Shown here: piece after piece, positions 1 through 7,958 of the stretch | Position numbering within the stretch: the first letter of the stretch is position 1 | Layout: each line of letters opens with the position of its first letter | From: Shewanella avicenniae | Lineage (GTDB): Bacteria > Pseudomonadota > Gammaproteobacteria > Enterobacterales > Shewanellaceae | Assembly (NCBI RefSeq): GCF_017354945.1 | Contig: NZ_CP071503.1 | Span: 3,162,001-3,226,000, forward strand | Reading direction: 5' to 3' | DNA: 64,000 nt | Translations under genes and position numbers: made by a program | The notes under the pieces: model-generated | The model's database searches: none | What the model saw: only the letters and a program-made list of their open reading frames with translations | Told to the model about the DNA's origin: nothing

Positions 1-53
1 ACTATAAACAGTCCACCCCGTGTGGCGCGTTACAACCAACAAAAGAGGAAAGC

Positions 54-872
54 ATGACTTCTAACAAAATCTGTTTTATCGGTGCCGGCAATATGAGCCG
101 CAGTATTATCAGCGGACTGGTGAACAGTGGCTATCAACCTGAATTGATTGAAGCAACCAACCCTAGTACCCCGAAACTTGATGCACTGAAAGCGGATTTT
201 GCGATTAACACCAGCAGCGACAACAGTGCCGCCGCCGCGCGAGCCGATGTGATTATTCTGTCGGTCAAACCGCAGTTAATGCAGCAAGTGTGTGAAGCCA
301 TGTCTGGCGTCGATTTCTCCAACAAACTGATTATTACCATTGCCGCCGGTATTCCTGCCGCACGCTATCAAGATTATTTCGGCCAGCCCATCCAACTGAT
401 CCGTGTTATGCCAAACACTCCAATGCAAATTGGTGCTGGCATGTCAGGCTTATATGCCCCAGCCAATATCAACGATGAACAAAAAGCGATTGCCGAAGTC
501 ATTGTCAAAACCGGTGGTGATGCGGTTTGGGTAGACGACGAACACGGGCTTAACCTGGTGATTGCCTTGGCGGGGAGCTCTCCGGCCTATTTTTTCCTGT
601 TTGTTGAAGGCATGGTAGACGCCGCGACCCAAATGGGCATGGATGCAGAAAAAGCGCGCCAACTGGCGCAGCAAGCCGCATTTGGTGCGGCCAGAATGTT
701 GATTGAAAATCCGCAACTGTCGGCGGCACAACTGCGTCAGAATGTGACCTCTAAAGGCGGCACCACCCATGAAGCCGTTGAAACCTTCAAGCAAGGCGAT
801 CTACCCGGATTAACCGCCAAAGCGATGGCAAACTGTATCGCCCGCGCTGAAGAGATGGCGAAACAATTTTAA
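54..872 (+). CDS. proC: Pyrroline-5-carboxylate reductase
   Basis: Catalyses the last step of proline synthesis, NAD(P)H-dependent reduction of 1-pyrroline-5-carboxylate in the cytoplasm. The 272-residue product has the family's usual length. Its N-terminal Rossmann motif GAGNM lies at residues 10-14, MPNTP at 119-123, and the C-terminal ProC signature TSKGGTTHEA at 232-241. An AAGAGGAAAGC ribosome site precedes the ATG. It is the first complete gene of a tight plus-strand run with yggT and yggU. In related bacteria yggS lies just upstream, but here that would be outside the window. All motif residues I looked for are present. Confidence 0.97.
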   Translation: MTSNKICFIGAGNMSRSIISGLVNSGYQPELIEATNPSTPKLDALKADFAINTSSDNSAAAARADVIILSVKPQLMQQVCEAMSGVDFSNKLIITIAAGIPAARYQDYFGQPIQLIRVMPNTPMQIGAGMSGLYAPANINDEQKAIAEVIVKTGGDAVWVDDEHGLNLVIALAGSSPAYFFLFVEGMVDAATQMGMDAEKARQLAQQAAFGAARMLIENPQLSAAQLRQNVTSKGGTTHEAVETFKQGDLPGLTAKAMANCIARAEEMAKQF

Positions 873-894
873 CTACTAAGAGACTCGACTCGAA

Positions 895-1446
895 ATGACT
901 GATCCATTTACTTTTTTAGTTAGCACCATATTCGACCTGTACTTAATGGTTGTGATCCTGCGGATCTGGATGCAGCTTGCACGTGCCGATTTCTACAATC
1001 CATTTAGCCAGTTTGTGGTGAAAGCAACCCACCCGATTGTGAAGCCATTACGCCGCGTGCTGCCATCAATTGGCAACCTCGATACCGCGTCCGTGGTGCT
1101 GGCGTTGGCCGTGGTGATCTTAAAAATTGTGGCACTGACATTAATTGCTGGCGCACAATTTGATATCGTCGCCACACTGCTTTTTGCGGTGGTGTCGGTG
1201 TTTAAACAAGCCGGTGTATTGCTGTTTTATCTGTTGATTATCCGCGCCATCATGAGCTGGGTTAGCCAAGGCTCAAACCCATTTGAATATGTGCTGTATC
1301 AACTGACTGAACCATTCCTCGGCCCAATCAGACGTATTATTCCGCCAATGGGTGGCTTAGATTTATCTGTGCTAGTGCTGTTTATTTTGTTGAACTTCCT
1401 CAACTTACTGCTTGCGCAGCACGTACCTTATTGGGCTATTGCTTAA
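895..1446 (+). CDS. yggT: YggT family integral membrane protein
   Basis: A 183-residue, very hydrophobic inner-membrane protein made of two YGGT repeats. Each repeat has hydrophobic helices and an amphipathic stretch: [10 protein letters not shown] near residue 30 with [12 protein letters not shown], and [20 protein letters not shown] near 128. The duplicated NPF...P(I/L)RR pattern is the family signature. Its molecular function is not firmly known; in other bacteria YggT-type proteins have been linked to osmotic tolerance and division-site or membrane organisation. It starts 22 nt after proC, and its stop codon overlaps the start of yggU, so the three are probably co-transcribed and the last two translationally coupled. 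Confidence 0.93.
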   Translation: MTDPFTFLVSTIFDLYLMVVILRIWMQLARADFYNPFSQFVVKATHPIVKPLRRVLPSIGNLDTASVVLALAVVILKIVALTLIAGAQFDIVATLLFAVVSVFKQAGVLLFYLLIIRAIMSWVSQGSNPFEYVLYQLTEPFLGPIRRIIPPMGGLDLSVLVLFILLNFLNLLLAQHVPYWAIA

Positions 1447-1745
1447 TGAGTTCAACGCAAACTGCCGTCATCATGGAGCAGCAAAATTTGCTGCTCCGTG
1501 TTTATGTGCAGCCAAAGGCCAGCCGCGATCAGTGGTGCGGTCTACATGGCGATGAGATGAAGTTAGCCATTACCGCGCCGCCGGTCGATGGCAAAGCCAA
1601 CCAACATATTGTTAAATTGCTCGCCAAGTCGTTTAAGGTTGCCAAAGGCCAAGTGCATATTCTCAAAGGAGAACTCGGCCGCCATAAACAGATCAAGATT
1701 GAGTCGCCGCAGCAATTTCCTCAAGAAATAGCCGCACTACTTTGA
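1446..1745 (+). CDS. yggU: YggU/DUF167 family protein
   Basis: A small 99-residue cytoplasmic protein of the DUF167/YggU family, whose function is not established. Recognisable features are the family core [11 protein letters not shown], the [20 protein letters not shown] segment and the basic [11 protein letters not shown] segment. I place the start at the ATG that shares one base with the yggT stop (TAATG). An alternative start 15 nt upstream would add five residues inside yggT and has no better ribosome site. The overlap indicates translational coupling. An internal ATG at 1473 would also leave the domain intact. Confidence 0.9.
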   Translation: MSSTQTAVIMEQQNLLLRVYVQPKASRDQWCGLHGDEMKLAITAPPVDGKANQHIVKLLAKSFKVAKGQVHILKGELGRHKQIKIESPQQFPQEIAALL

Positions 1746-1813
1746 TGGGTGCGATGGGAATTCCGCCGTTAGCTGGGTATAATTTAGCTGAGTCATCAAC
1801 CGATTGAGACCCC

Positions 1814-2251
1814 ATGAGCCGTTCCTGCATTACCGCCCTATTGTTATGGTTAACCGCCCTCGTCTTGCCAGCCCATGCTGAGCAAAAGCTTCAGGTGGGT
1901 CATTACGATATCCATTACTCGGCGTTGCCCAGTACCTTTATCTCCCCTTCTGTGGCGCAAACCTACGGCATTCAACGCAGTCGCTATCTGGCGCTGGTTA
2001 ACATTGTGGTGATGGACATGCGCCAAGCCAACGGCGTGCAGATCCCGGTCGAAATTAATGGCATTGCCACCAACTTACTCGAAGCACGCTTTAAGCTAAA
2101 ATTCCGCGAAATTAAAGAAGGCCAGTCAGTGTATTACATTGCTCAACTGCCCTATCGCGATAGTGAAGAGATCCATTTTCATCTCTCCATCAAACACCAA
2201 AACGAATTAAATACTAAGCTGAATTTCAGTCAGCAGTTTTTCAACGATTAA
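1814..2251 (+). CDS. DUF4426 domain-containing exported protein
   Basis: A 145-residue protein with a clear Sec signal peptide: a short basic start, a leucine-rich core (ALLLWLTALVL) and an Ala-x-Ala-type cleavage site PAHA near residue 22. The remainder resembles the DUF4426 family common in Shewanella and Vibrio, a small periplasmic beta-rich domain of unknown function. It sits between yggU and rdgB, a position I recall as conserved in those genera. There are no cysteines in the predicted mature part and no lipobox, so a soluble periplasmic protein is likely. No catalytic motif is visible. Confidence 0.85.
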   Translation: MSRSCITALLLWLTALVLPAHAEQKLQVGHYDIHYSALPSTFISPSVAQTYGIQRSRYLALVNIVVMDMRQANGVQIPVEINGIATNLLEARFKLKFREIKEGQSVYYIAQLPYRDSEEIHFHLSIKHQNELNTKLNFSQQFFND

Positions 2252-2300
2252 CCCTGTTGGGGGCGATAGCGCCACCAACTGCACCGCAGGAAATCCCACC

Positions 2301-2903
2301 ATGCAGAAGTTTGTTCTGGCCAGCGGCAACAAAGGCAAGTTAAAAGAATTTGCTGAAATGTTTGCTCAATACGATATCGAAGTACTGCCACAAAGCGATT
2401 TCGCTGTGGAAGAAGTACCAGAAACAGGCACCACTTTTGTGGAAAACGCGATTATTAAAGCGCGTCACGCCGCCGCTGCGACTGGCCTGCCAGCCATTGC
2501 CGATGACTCAGGTTTAGAAGTCGATGCCCTGCAAGGTGCGCCCGGCATCTATTCCGCCCGCTATAGTGGTGAAAACGCCACAGCAGTCACCAACTACACC
2601 AAGCTGCTCGACGCGCTGAAAGACACCACTGCAGCGCGTACCGCACGCTTCCAATGCATTTTGGTTTACATGCGTCACGCCAATGACCCAACCCCCATCA
2701 TCTGCCAAGCAGCGTGGGAAGGTGAAATTGGCTTTGAGGTCAAAGGCGACAACGGCCACGGCTATGATCCAATTTTTATTCCGCAAGGCATGCAGCAAAC
2801 CGCCGCAGAAATTAGCAGCGAAGTGAAAAATGAACTGAGCCATCGCGGCAAAGCATTAGCCATGTTGCTAGACGCCTTTAAAGCGCAGGGGATTATCGCT
2901 TGA
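2301..2903 (+). CDS. rdgB: XTP/dITP diphosphatase (non-canonical purine NTP pyrophosphatase)
   Basis: House-cleaning nucleotidase that hydrolyses dITP, XTP and ITP to the monophosphate plus pyrophosphate and so prevents incorporation of deaminated purines into DNA. The 200-residue protein carries the Ham1/RdgB signatures: LASGNKGKLKEF at residues 6-17, the metal-binding ADDSGLEVDAL segment near 67-77 followed by PGIYSARYSG, and GYDPIF near 154. Length and motifs are complete. An AGGA ribosome site lies 8 nt upstream of the ATG. Its TGA stop overlaps the TTG start of hemW. Confidence 0.97.
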   Translation: MQKFVLASGNKGKLKEFAEMFAQYDIEVLPQSDFAVEEVPETGTTFVENAIIKARHAAAATGLPAIADDSGLEVDALQGAPGIYSARYSGENATAVTNYTKLLDALKDTTAARTARFQCILVYMRHANDPTPIICQAAWEGEIGFEVKGDNGHGYDPIFIPQGMQQTAAEISSEVKNELSHRGKALAMLLDAFKAQGIIA

Positions 2904-4036
2904 TCAGCCAATTGCCACCGCTGAGCCTTTATATCCACATTCCGTGGTGCGTGCGTAAATGCCCTTATTGCGACTTCAACAGTCATGCGCAGAATGGAGA
3001 AATCCCGCAAGCGCAGTACGTGGATGAGCTACTCAAAGATTTGGATGCTGATCTGCACTGGGTACAACAGCGGCCGCTGCACAGTATCTTTATCGGCGGT
3101 GGTACACCGTCACTGTTTGATGCTGCCCAAATTAAGCGCTTGCTTGATGGAGTGGCCGAAAGAATTCCATTTGAAGCTGATATCGAAATTACCATGGAGG
3201 CCAATCCAGGCACTGTCGAACATGATGATTTTAATGCCTATCGCGCTGCCGGTATCACGCGCATTTCGATGGGCGTACAAAGCTTTGCGCCAGATAAGCT
3301 CACGATTCTTGGACGCATTCATGGTGGCGATGAAGCCAAAAAAGCTGCTGCTTCTCTGGCAAGTGCCAACTACAACAGCTTCAACTTGGATTTGATGCAC
3401 GGCTTGCCGGATCAAACACTGGCGCAAGCCATGAGTGATATTGAAACGGCAGCCTCTCTCAATCCGCCGCACCTATCTTGGTATCAACTCACTATTGAGC
3501 CAAATACCCTGTTCCACAGCCGCCCACCGGCATTGCCAGACGATGAAGCGCTGTGGGATATCTATCAGCAAGGGCAACAAAGATTGCAAGCGCTGGGGTA
3601 TCGTCAATACGAGATCTCTGCCTACGCCAAACCCGGCTTTGAATGTCGCCACAACCTCAACTATTGGGAGTTTGGTGACTATTTAGGGATTGGCTGTGGT
3701 GCCCACGGTAAAATTACCCTGTTGGCTGAGCAGCAGATCCTTCGTAGTGTCAAAGTGAAGCACCCCAAAGGCTACCTCGCCGGAGAACATCTCTACCAAG
3801 TGGATGAAGTCCTCGCTGAAGATAGGCCGCTGGAATACTTAATGAATCGACTAAGGTTGATGCGCCCAATTGCCAAAGCGGATTTTGCTGCCAGAACTGG
3901 CGTTGCCCCTACGGTGTTGGATGAGGGAATGCGAGAAGGTGAACGTAACGGCCTAGTGCTAATCACCGACCAACACTGGGAGCTGACCGACAAAGGCCAT
4001 ATGTTCGTCAACGAGCTGTTGTCTTACTTCTGCTAA
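2900..4036 (+). CDS. hemW: HemW, radical SAM heme chaperone
   Basis: A 378-residue radical SAM protein of the HemN-like family. The 4Fe-4S cluster motif CX3CX2C is at Cys17, Cys21 and Cys24 (PWCVRKCPYCDF), followed by GGGTPS near 67. The presence of Pro-Trp before the first Cys and the short N-terminus distinguish HemW from the longer coproporphyrinogen dehydrogenase HemN; HemW is described as a heme chaperone. The start is a TTG overlapping the rdgB stop, which implies translational coupling. No terminator reading in this direction is seen downstream: the hairpin at 4084-4107 has its T-tract on the other strand. Confidence 0.93.
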   Translation: MISQLPPLSLYIHIPWCVRKCPYCDFNSHAQNGEIPQAQYVDELLKDLDADLHWVQQRPLHSIFIGGGTPSLFDAAQIKRLLDGVAERIPFEADIEITMEANPGTVEHDDFNAYRAAGITRISMGVQSFAPDKLTILGRIHGGDEAKKAAASLASANYNSFNLDLMHGLPDQTLAQAMSDIETAASLNPPHLSWYQLTIEPNTLFHSRPPALPDDEALWDIYQQGQQRLQALGYRQYEISAYAKPGFECRHNLNYWEFGDYLGIGCGAHGKITLLAEQQILRSVKVKHPKGYLAGEHLYQVDEVLAEDRPLEYLMNRLRLMRPIAKADFAARTGVAPTVLDEGMREGERNGLVLITDQHWELTDKGHMFVNELLSYFC

Positions 4037-4078
4037 CAGCGCCATTCTTCGCAAAAGCTCATTTCGCGACAAACAGGC

Positions 4079-4107
4079 AAAAAATACCCCGTTAGCAAAC
4101 GGGGTAT
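4079..4107 (-). terminator. Intrinsic terminator of the candidate small RNA
   Basis: Perfect 10-bp inverted repeat ATACCCCGTT / AACGGGGTAT with a 4-nt loop at 4084-4107. Reading the minus strand, it is followed by a run of six T (A6 at 4079-4084 on the plus strand). On the plus strand it is followed by AACCAC, so it would not efficiently terminate hemW. Confidence 0.8.
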
Positions 4108-4281
4108 AACCACATCAGGATATCGGTTTAAATGCCGCGCTTTGCCGTGGTTAACCAAGGTTGTTAAACCACTCACTCAGCCCAGCAAAAGATTCGGATT
4201 GCAGTAACTGCAAAGACCTTCGCACTACGTTAAAGGGGTCATTTCAACGTAGCCTTGTGGAGATCCCCACCCAAATCAAGC
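4079..4281 (-). ncRNA. Candidate structured small RNA (about 200 nt)
   Basis: No ORF lies on the minus strand here, yet the strand shows a complete transcription unit. A sigma70-like promoter (TTGCAG, 16-nt spacer, TACAAT) is at 4288-4315, and a strong intrinsic terminator (10-bp perfect stem, 4-nt loop, six T) is about 200 nt further on at 4079-4107. Between them, in transcript order, are inverted repeats: GTGG...CCAC near the 5' end, CTACGTT...AACGTAG, TTGCAG-TTA-CTGCAA, and GTGGTT...AACCAC. It is convergent with hemW and separated from the LysR gene. I compared it from memory with 6S, GcvB, Spot 42, GlmZ, RyhB and 4.5S RNA and saw no match. Expression is not proven. Confidence 0.5.
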
Positions 4282-4287
4282 CTTGTC

Positions 4288-4315
4288 ATTGTAGTAAGTC
4301 AGTTGTTTACTGCAA
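4288..4315 (-). promoter_or_regulatory. Putative sigma70 promoter of the candidate small RNA
   Basis: Minus-strand -35 element TTGCAG (plus-strand 4310-4315) and -10 element TACAAT (4288-4293), separated by 16 nt. Predicted transcription start is near 4281. It lies upstream of no ORF on its strand, which supports an RNA gene. A second possible -35 (TTGACC) lies further upstream but has no good -10 partner. Confidence 0.5.
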
Positions 4316-4458
4316 CTGCGTTAGCTGTATTTTGTAATCAAGGTCAAAAAACATTTCCCTTAATTTACACATTTAAAAACAAGATGTTGATTTGTCGTAC
4401 AAATTTATTTTCTACAGAAAATCCGATTAAAAACACTCAAATTTTTTGTTTTTTCGCA

Positions 4459-5400
4459 CTACTTACGCTTGGCGAAAATATCAGTGAACTTATCGTCCCA
4501 TACTGGCGGAGTGCCGATATGTTCTTTAATAAACTCAATGAACGCACTGACCTTAGGCGCTAAGTGCTTACGGCGAGGGTAAACCGCCTGCAATGGCAGG
4601 TGGTTGACTAACTGCCAGTCAGTCAACATCGGCACTAACTTGCCTTCGGCAATCTCGTTTTCCAGCAGATAGGTGGCCATATACACCACGCCCAAACCGT
4701 TAACGGCCGCAGTTTTCAGTGCCGGTGCGTTATCTACACGGAAATTGCCCGATACACCAATTTCACAGTAATCATCGCCACGCTTAAATTGCCACACTGA
4801 GTGCTCATGCCACTCACCGTGATACACCAAGCAGTTGTGTTCAACCAATTGCTCTGGGCGCTCTGGCACACCATGCTTAGCGATGTAATCAGGCGAGGCT
4901 AACAGCAAGAACTGACATTTCATCAGTGGGCGCGCCACCATACCTAACGGCAGTTGCTCAGACATGGTCAACAGCAGATCTAACCCTTCGTTTACCACAT
5001 CCACCTTGTGATCAAGCAAGCTAACTTGCAGCTCAAGCTCAGGGTGACGTGCCATAAACTCAGGTAACGCAGGAATGATATGCGCCGTACCAAAGGATTG
5101 AGAGATACCAAGCTTCAACACACCACGGGTGGCGTCGTTAAGATTGTGCACGCTCGCTACGGCCTGATCAGCGCCGCGCAATAGCTCTTCGCCTTGCGCA
5201 TATAACAGATTACCCGCTTCGGTCAGACTCAAACTACGTGTAGTACGTTGAATGAGTTGCACACCCAGTCTGTGCTCCAAGTCAGCCACTTGGGTACTGA
5301 CTTTTGACTTAGAAATTCCCAAGCGACGAGCAGCGGAACTAAAACTTCCGGCACGAGCGACATGAGTGAAAATAGCGATGGGTTCCAATAGTTCTAGCAT
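4459..5400 (-). CDS. LysR family transcriptional regulator
   Basis: A 313-residue LysR-type regulator. The N-terminal winged helix-turn-helix (about residues 1-60) includes FTHVARAGSFSSAARRLG and SKSKVSTQVADLEHRLGVQL; the rest (about 90-300) is the periplasmic-binding-protein-like effector domain. The N-terminal sequence resembles the AaeR/DsdC-like subgroup often linked to aromatic or stress responses, but the effector cannot be read from sequence. It stands alone, without a divergently transcribed target that would reveal its regulon. Its own promoter is recognisable at 5505-5533. Confidence 0.92.
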   Translation of the reverse strand: MLELLEPIAIFTHVARAGSFSSAARRLGISKSKVSTQVADLEHRLGVQLIQRTTRSLSLTEAGNLLYAQGEELLRGADQAVASVHNLNDATRGVLKLGISQSFGTAHIIPALPEFMARHPELELQVSLLDHKVDVVNEGLDLLLTMSEQLPLGMVARPLMKCQFLLLASPDYIAKHGVPERPEQLVEHNCLVYHGEWHEHSVWQFKRGDDYCEIGVSGNFRVDNAPALKTAAVNGLGVVYMATYLLENEIAEGKLVPMLTDWQLVNHLPLQAVYPRRKHLAPKVSAFIEFIKEHIGTPPVWDDKFTDIFAKRK

Positions 5401-5504
5401 TGAGTCGCCTATAGCTGCTTTATTCTTGTTGATGATTCGCTGAACTGTCTTTTACGAGGAAAAGTGATCGACCCGAACGGGCGGATTGTACGGCTCAGAG
5501 AATA

Positions 5505-5533
5505 ATTGTATCGAGAATAAAAAAGTATACCAA
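5505..5533 (-). promoter_or_regulatory. Putative sigma70 promoter of the LysR gene
   Basis: Minus-strand TTGGTA (-35) and TACAAT (-10) separated by exactly 17 nt, about 105 nt upstream of the LysR start codon. It lies just downstream of the yggN terminator, so the regulator has its own transcription unit. A second ATTGTA sequence occurs 20 nt closer to the gene. Confidence 0.5.
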
Positions 5534-5586
5534 CACTTTAGTGACTACTCTAATGGTCTAATACGATAAATTGCAGATTTGATCCG

Positions 5587-5621
5587 AAAAAAAGCCCGCA
5601 TTCAGGTCATGAGATGCGGGC
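5587..5621 (-). terminator. Intrinsic terminator downstream of yggN
   Basis: GCCCGCAT / ATGCGGGC, an 8-bp perfect stem with a 12-nt loop at 5594-5621. On the minus strand it is followed by seven T. It lies about 80 nt after the yggN stop codon. Confidence 0.85.
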
Positions 5622-5698
5622 AAAGGAAGGTTCGTGGATGAACCTGTCTCAAGGAAGAGGGGGTTAAGCCACTTGCGTCAGCGCTTATTGCGCCTGAC

Positions 5699-6484
5699 TT
5701 AGTGACGCTTTGAAATCAGGGTGTAGTCTTCTAACTCAGGGATCTGCTGTTGCACTTTGGCTTCTAACTTTTGCAGCTCGGCAAAGCTTTCACATAATTC
5801 ATCGGCGTTACGTTCAATCTCGCTTGAGCGAACTTCCATCCGCGCTTCAATGTCGTCGCCCAAGCGCTCCATTTTCTCGCCGAAAGCTTCCATCTTTTCT
5901 TCAAAGCTGCCGCCATCGCTGTTAATCATGCTTTGGCCGATATTGACCATGATGTTGCCGATAGAGCTCATCACCACCTGCTCAATATCATTTTCAAACT
6001 CATCACCAAAGACTTGGTCTAGCGAGTCATCAGAAGCGCCAATGTAGTACACATCACCGCGTTGATAGGCGGCATCATTAATGCGTTGATGCAGTTTTTC
6101 CAGCGCGCCATTCAGCTTTTCAGTGCCGCTGTCGCCCAATAAAGGCGTCAATGAGCTGCCCACAGCATCGGTGGCCAAATCCATCGCGTTATCCAGCAAA
6201 GTCACCACTTTGGGGATCTGCGCTGACAAACCTGTACGGTAGTCTTGCAGCAGCTGTTGTTGCTTGTGATTCAATGACACCTGTTTGCCGTTTACAAATA
6301 GCTTGTCGCCATCGATGCGGTACAGCTCGTTGTTCTTTTCCGCGACTCGCAGCTGTTGTTGTTGCAACGTCACGTCATAGTTCAACGAGATATTGCAGCT
6401 ATCGTTACCGTGATAAACGGCAGCCTGCGCCTGCCCGACAACCATTACCCCTGTTAACGCCAATGCAGATACCAAAGTTTTCAT
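5699..6484 (-). CDS. yggN: YggN-like DUF2884 family exported protein
   Basis: A 261-residue exported protein of the YggN/DUF2884 family; function unknown. I start it at the internal Met that begins MKTLVSALALTGVMVVGQAQA, an obvious signal peptide with cleavage after AQA. An AAGGAC ribosome site lies just upstream. The longer open frame to 6646 has no ribosome site and would bury the signal peptide. The mature part contains YHGNDSCNISLNYDV near the start and a long, charged, probably helical stretch around residues 180-245 (repeated Glu-Lys-Met-Glu). The neighbourhood of yggL, trmB, mutY and yggX matches that of yggN in enterobacteria. Confidence 0.85.
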   Translation of the reverse strand: MKTLVSALALTGVMVVGQAQAAVYHGNDSCNISLNYDVTLQQQQLRVAEKNNELYRIDGDKLFVNGKQVSLNHKQQQLLQDYRTGLSAQIPKVVTLLDNAMDLATDAVGSSLTPLLGDSGTEKLNGALEKLHQRINDAAYQRGDVYYIGASDDSLDQVFGDEFENDIEQVVMSSIGNIMVNIGQSMINSDGGSFEEKMEAFGEKMERLGDDIEARMEVRSSEIERNADELCESFAELQKLEAKVQQQIPELEDYTLISKRH

Positions 6485-6676
6485 CGTGAGTCCTTGTTGT
6501 GCTCTTCGCTGTTGATGCTTTGATATAGCAGAAGCCGTGCCAATTTTTAACATACTGTTTTTAAAAGATTTAAATTCAACTGATATAAATAAGCTAAAGA
6601 TGATTAGCGAATTGCACCAGTTTTTGGTGAATATGACGAGCGACACAAGATGCAGCTTAAGCAGATCAAATAGGCA

Positions 6677-6703
6677 ATAAAAAAGCAGCGTAGTAAACGC
6701 TGC
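6677..6703 (-). terminator. Intrinsic terminator of trmB-yggL
   Basis: GCAGCGT / ACGCTGC, a 7-bp stem with a 5-nt loop at 6685-6703. On the minus strand it is followed by six T. It is placed 22 nt after the yggL stop codon. Confidence 0.85.
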
Positions 6704-6725
6704 CTTTTAGGAGATTACGCGGGGA

Positions 6726-7049
6726 TTAACTCCACCAGATATCGTATAAATCGGTCACGCTGACTTCCAGCACGTTTTGGCTTTTCCAAAACGCCTCAAC
6801 CGCTTGGCGGTCTTCGTCGCTGCATTTACCGATGCGTTGGGTGGCTACAATACCGTCCCACACCCGATGACCACCACCATGGAAGCCCAGGCCACGCGGC
6901 TCAATCACCTGCTCGATAAAGGTATCTACCTGCGCGTCGATCTGTTCTTCACTAATATCATCAGGAAAACGCCAAGCTACATCAAAGCCCAGTTCCTGAA
7001 ACTCATCAACACGCAATTTTTTACGTAAACGACGACTGCGAATAGCCAT
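6726..7049 (-). CDS. yggL: YggL/DUF469 family protein
   Basis: A 107-residue cytoplasmic protein closely resembling E. coli YggL: RSRRLRKKLRVDEFQELGFDV near the start, WRFPDDISEEQ around residue 25, and YDIWWS at the end. DUF469 members have been reported to associate with 50S ribosomal subunits; the exact role is unclear. The ATG at 7049 has a GGAG ribosome site and matches the E. coli start, so I reject the TTG two codons upstream. It lies 26 nt after trmB on the same strand and shares its terminator, so the two form an operon. Confidence 0.92.
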   Translation of the reverse strand: MAIRSRRLRKKLRVDEFQELGFDVAWRFPDDISEEQIDAQVDTFIEQVIEPRGLGFHGGGHRVWDGIVATQRIGKCSDEDRQAVEAFWKSQNVLEVSVTDLYDIWWS

Positions 7050-7075
7050 GAGCAAATTCTCCGATTTTAAGAAGG

Positions 7076-7792
7076 TTATTCAGTGCGCTCAAACATCAAA
7101 TCCCACACACCATGTCCAAGACGTTGACCACGTGCTTCAAACTTTGTCAGTGGACGATAATCCGGTCTTGGCACTACCGTACCATCAGGTGATTGATTTT
7201 TATAGCCCGGCGCTGCATTCATTACTTCCAGCATGTGTTCGCTGTAGTTTTCCCAGTCAGTCGCCATATGGAACACGCCGCCCACTTTTAAGCAGCTACG
7301 TACCAACTCCGCAAATTCTGGCTGCACAATACGGCGCTTGTGGTGGCGCTTTTTATGCCAAGGATCAGGGAAGAACAGCTGCACCCGTGACAGTGAACCA
7401 TTAGCAATTGCATTTTGCAGCACTTCAACCGCATCGTGGTGATATACGCGCAGATTAGTCACACCCGCCTCTGCAGCTGATGACAAACACGCGCCAACAC
7501 CTGGCTTATGTACTTCAATACCGATGAAGTTTAATTCAGGGGCAGCCTTGGCCATCTCAACCAAAGAGGCGCCCATACCAAAACCAATCTCCAACACAGT
7601 GTCGGCTTCGCGGCCAAACACTTGGGCTAAATCGATGGTCTCAGCGGAATACTCCAACCCCATGGTTGGCCAGTTTTGTTCAAGCGCTTGAGCCTGACCT
7701 TTAGTCAGTCGTCCCTCGCGCAATACAAAGCTTTTGACTTTACGCAGGTACTTGCCTTCTTCATTGAATTCAGCAGTAGTCACTTCGCTCAT
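7076..7792 (-). CDS. trmB: tRNA (guanine-N7-)-methyltransferase
   Basis: Forms 7-methylguanosine at position 46 of tRNA using S-adenosylmethionine. The 238-residue protein has the SAM-binding segment [16 protein letters not shown] near residue 72, an acidic loop [10 protein letters not shown], and the TrmB signature [15 protein letters not shown] around 145-159 followed by VQPEF. The start is the ATG beginning MSEVTTAEF, which has an AGGAG ribosome site; a TTG five codons upstream is unlikely. It is divergent from mutY and followed by yggL. Confidence 0.96.
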   Translation of the reverse strand: MSEVTTAEFNEEGKYLRKVKSFVLREGRLTKGQAQALEQNWPTMGLEYSAETIDLAQVFGREADTVLEIGFGMGASLVEMAKAAPELNFIGIEVHKPGVGACLSSAAEAGVTNLRVYHHDAVEVLQNAIANGSLSRVQLFFPDPWHKKRHHKRRIVQPEFAELVRSCLKVGGVFHMATDWENYSEHMLEVMNAAPGYKNQSPDGTVVPRPDYRPLTKFEARGQRLGHGVWDLMFERTE

Positions 7793-7958
7793 TTTTGCTC
7801 CTGTCAACGGACAGCCATGTGAAAAGAATGGGCATTATCCAAACTTCAACCTGCGGTGCAAGTACTACCGCAGAAAAAGTATACCAGCCACACTTTTAAT
7901 CGCGCGCCTAATGCAGATTTGCTTGTGCAGCCACCACGCCAAAGCTACACTGGCGCCC

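Noticed and set aside
4079..4281. 6S RNA as the identity of the structured RNA
   Set aside because: The 5' and 3' ends do not pair into the long closing stem with a central bubble, and the zapA/ygfA context of ssrS is missing.
4255..4563. A 102-codon plus-strand ORF
   Set aside because: It overlaps the end of the LysR gene on the other strand, has no ribosome site or recognisable protein motif, and crosses the small-RNA promoter.
6485..6646. N-terminal extension of the YggN-like protein
   Set aside because: It would place 54 residues before an obvious signal peptide and lacks a ribosome site, whereas the ATG at 6484 has one.
7734..7958. N-terminal extension of MutY by 75 codons
   Set aside because: It runs back into trmB, has no homology to MutY, and the ATG at 7959 gives catalytic residues with E. 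coli numbering.
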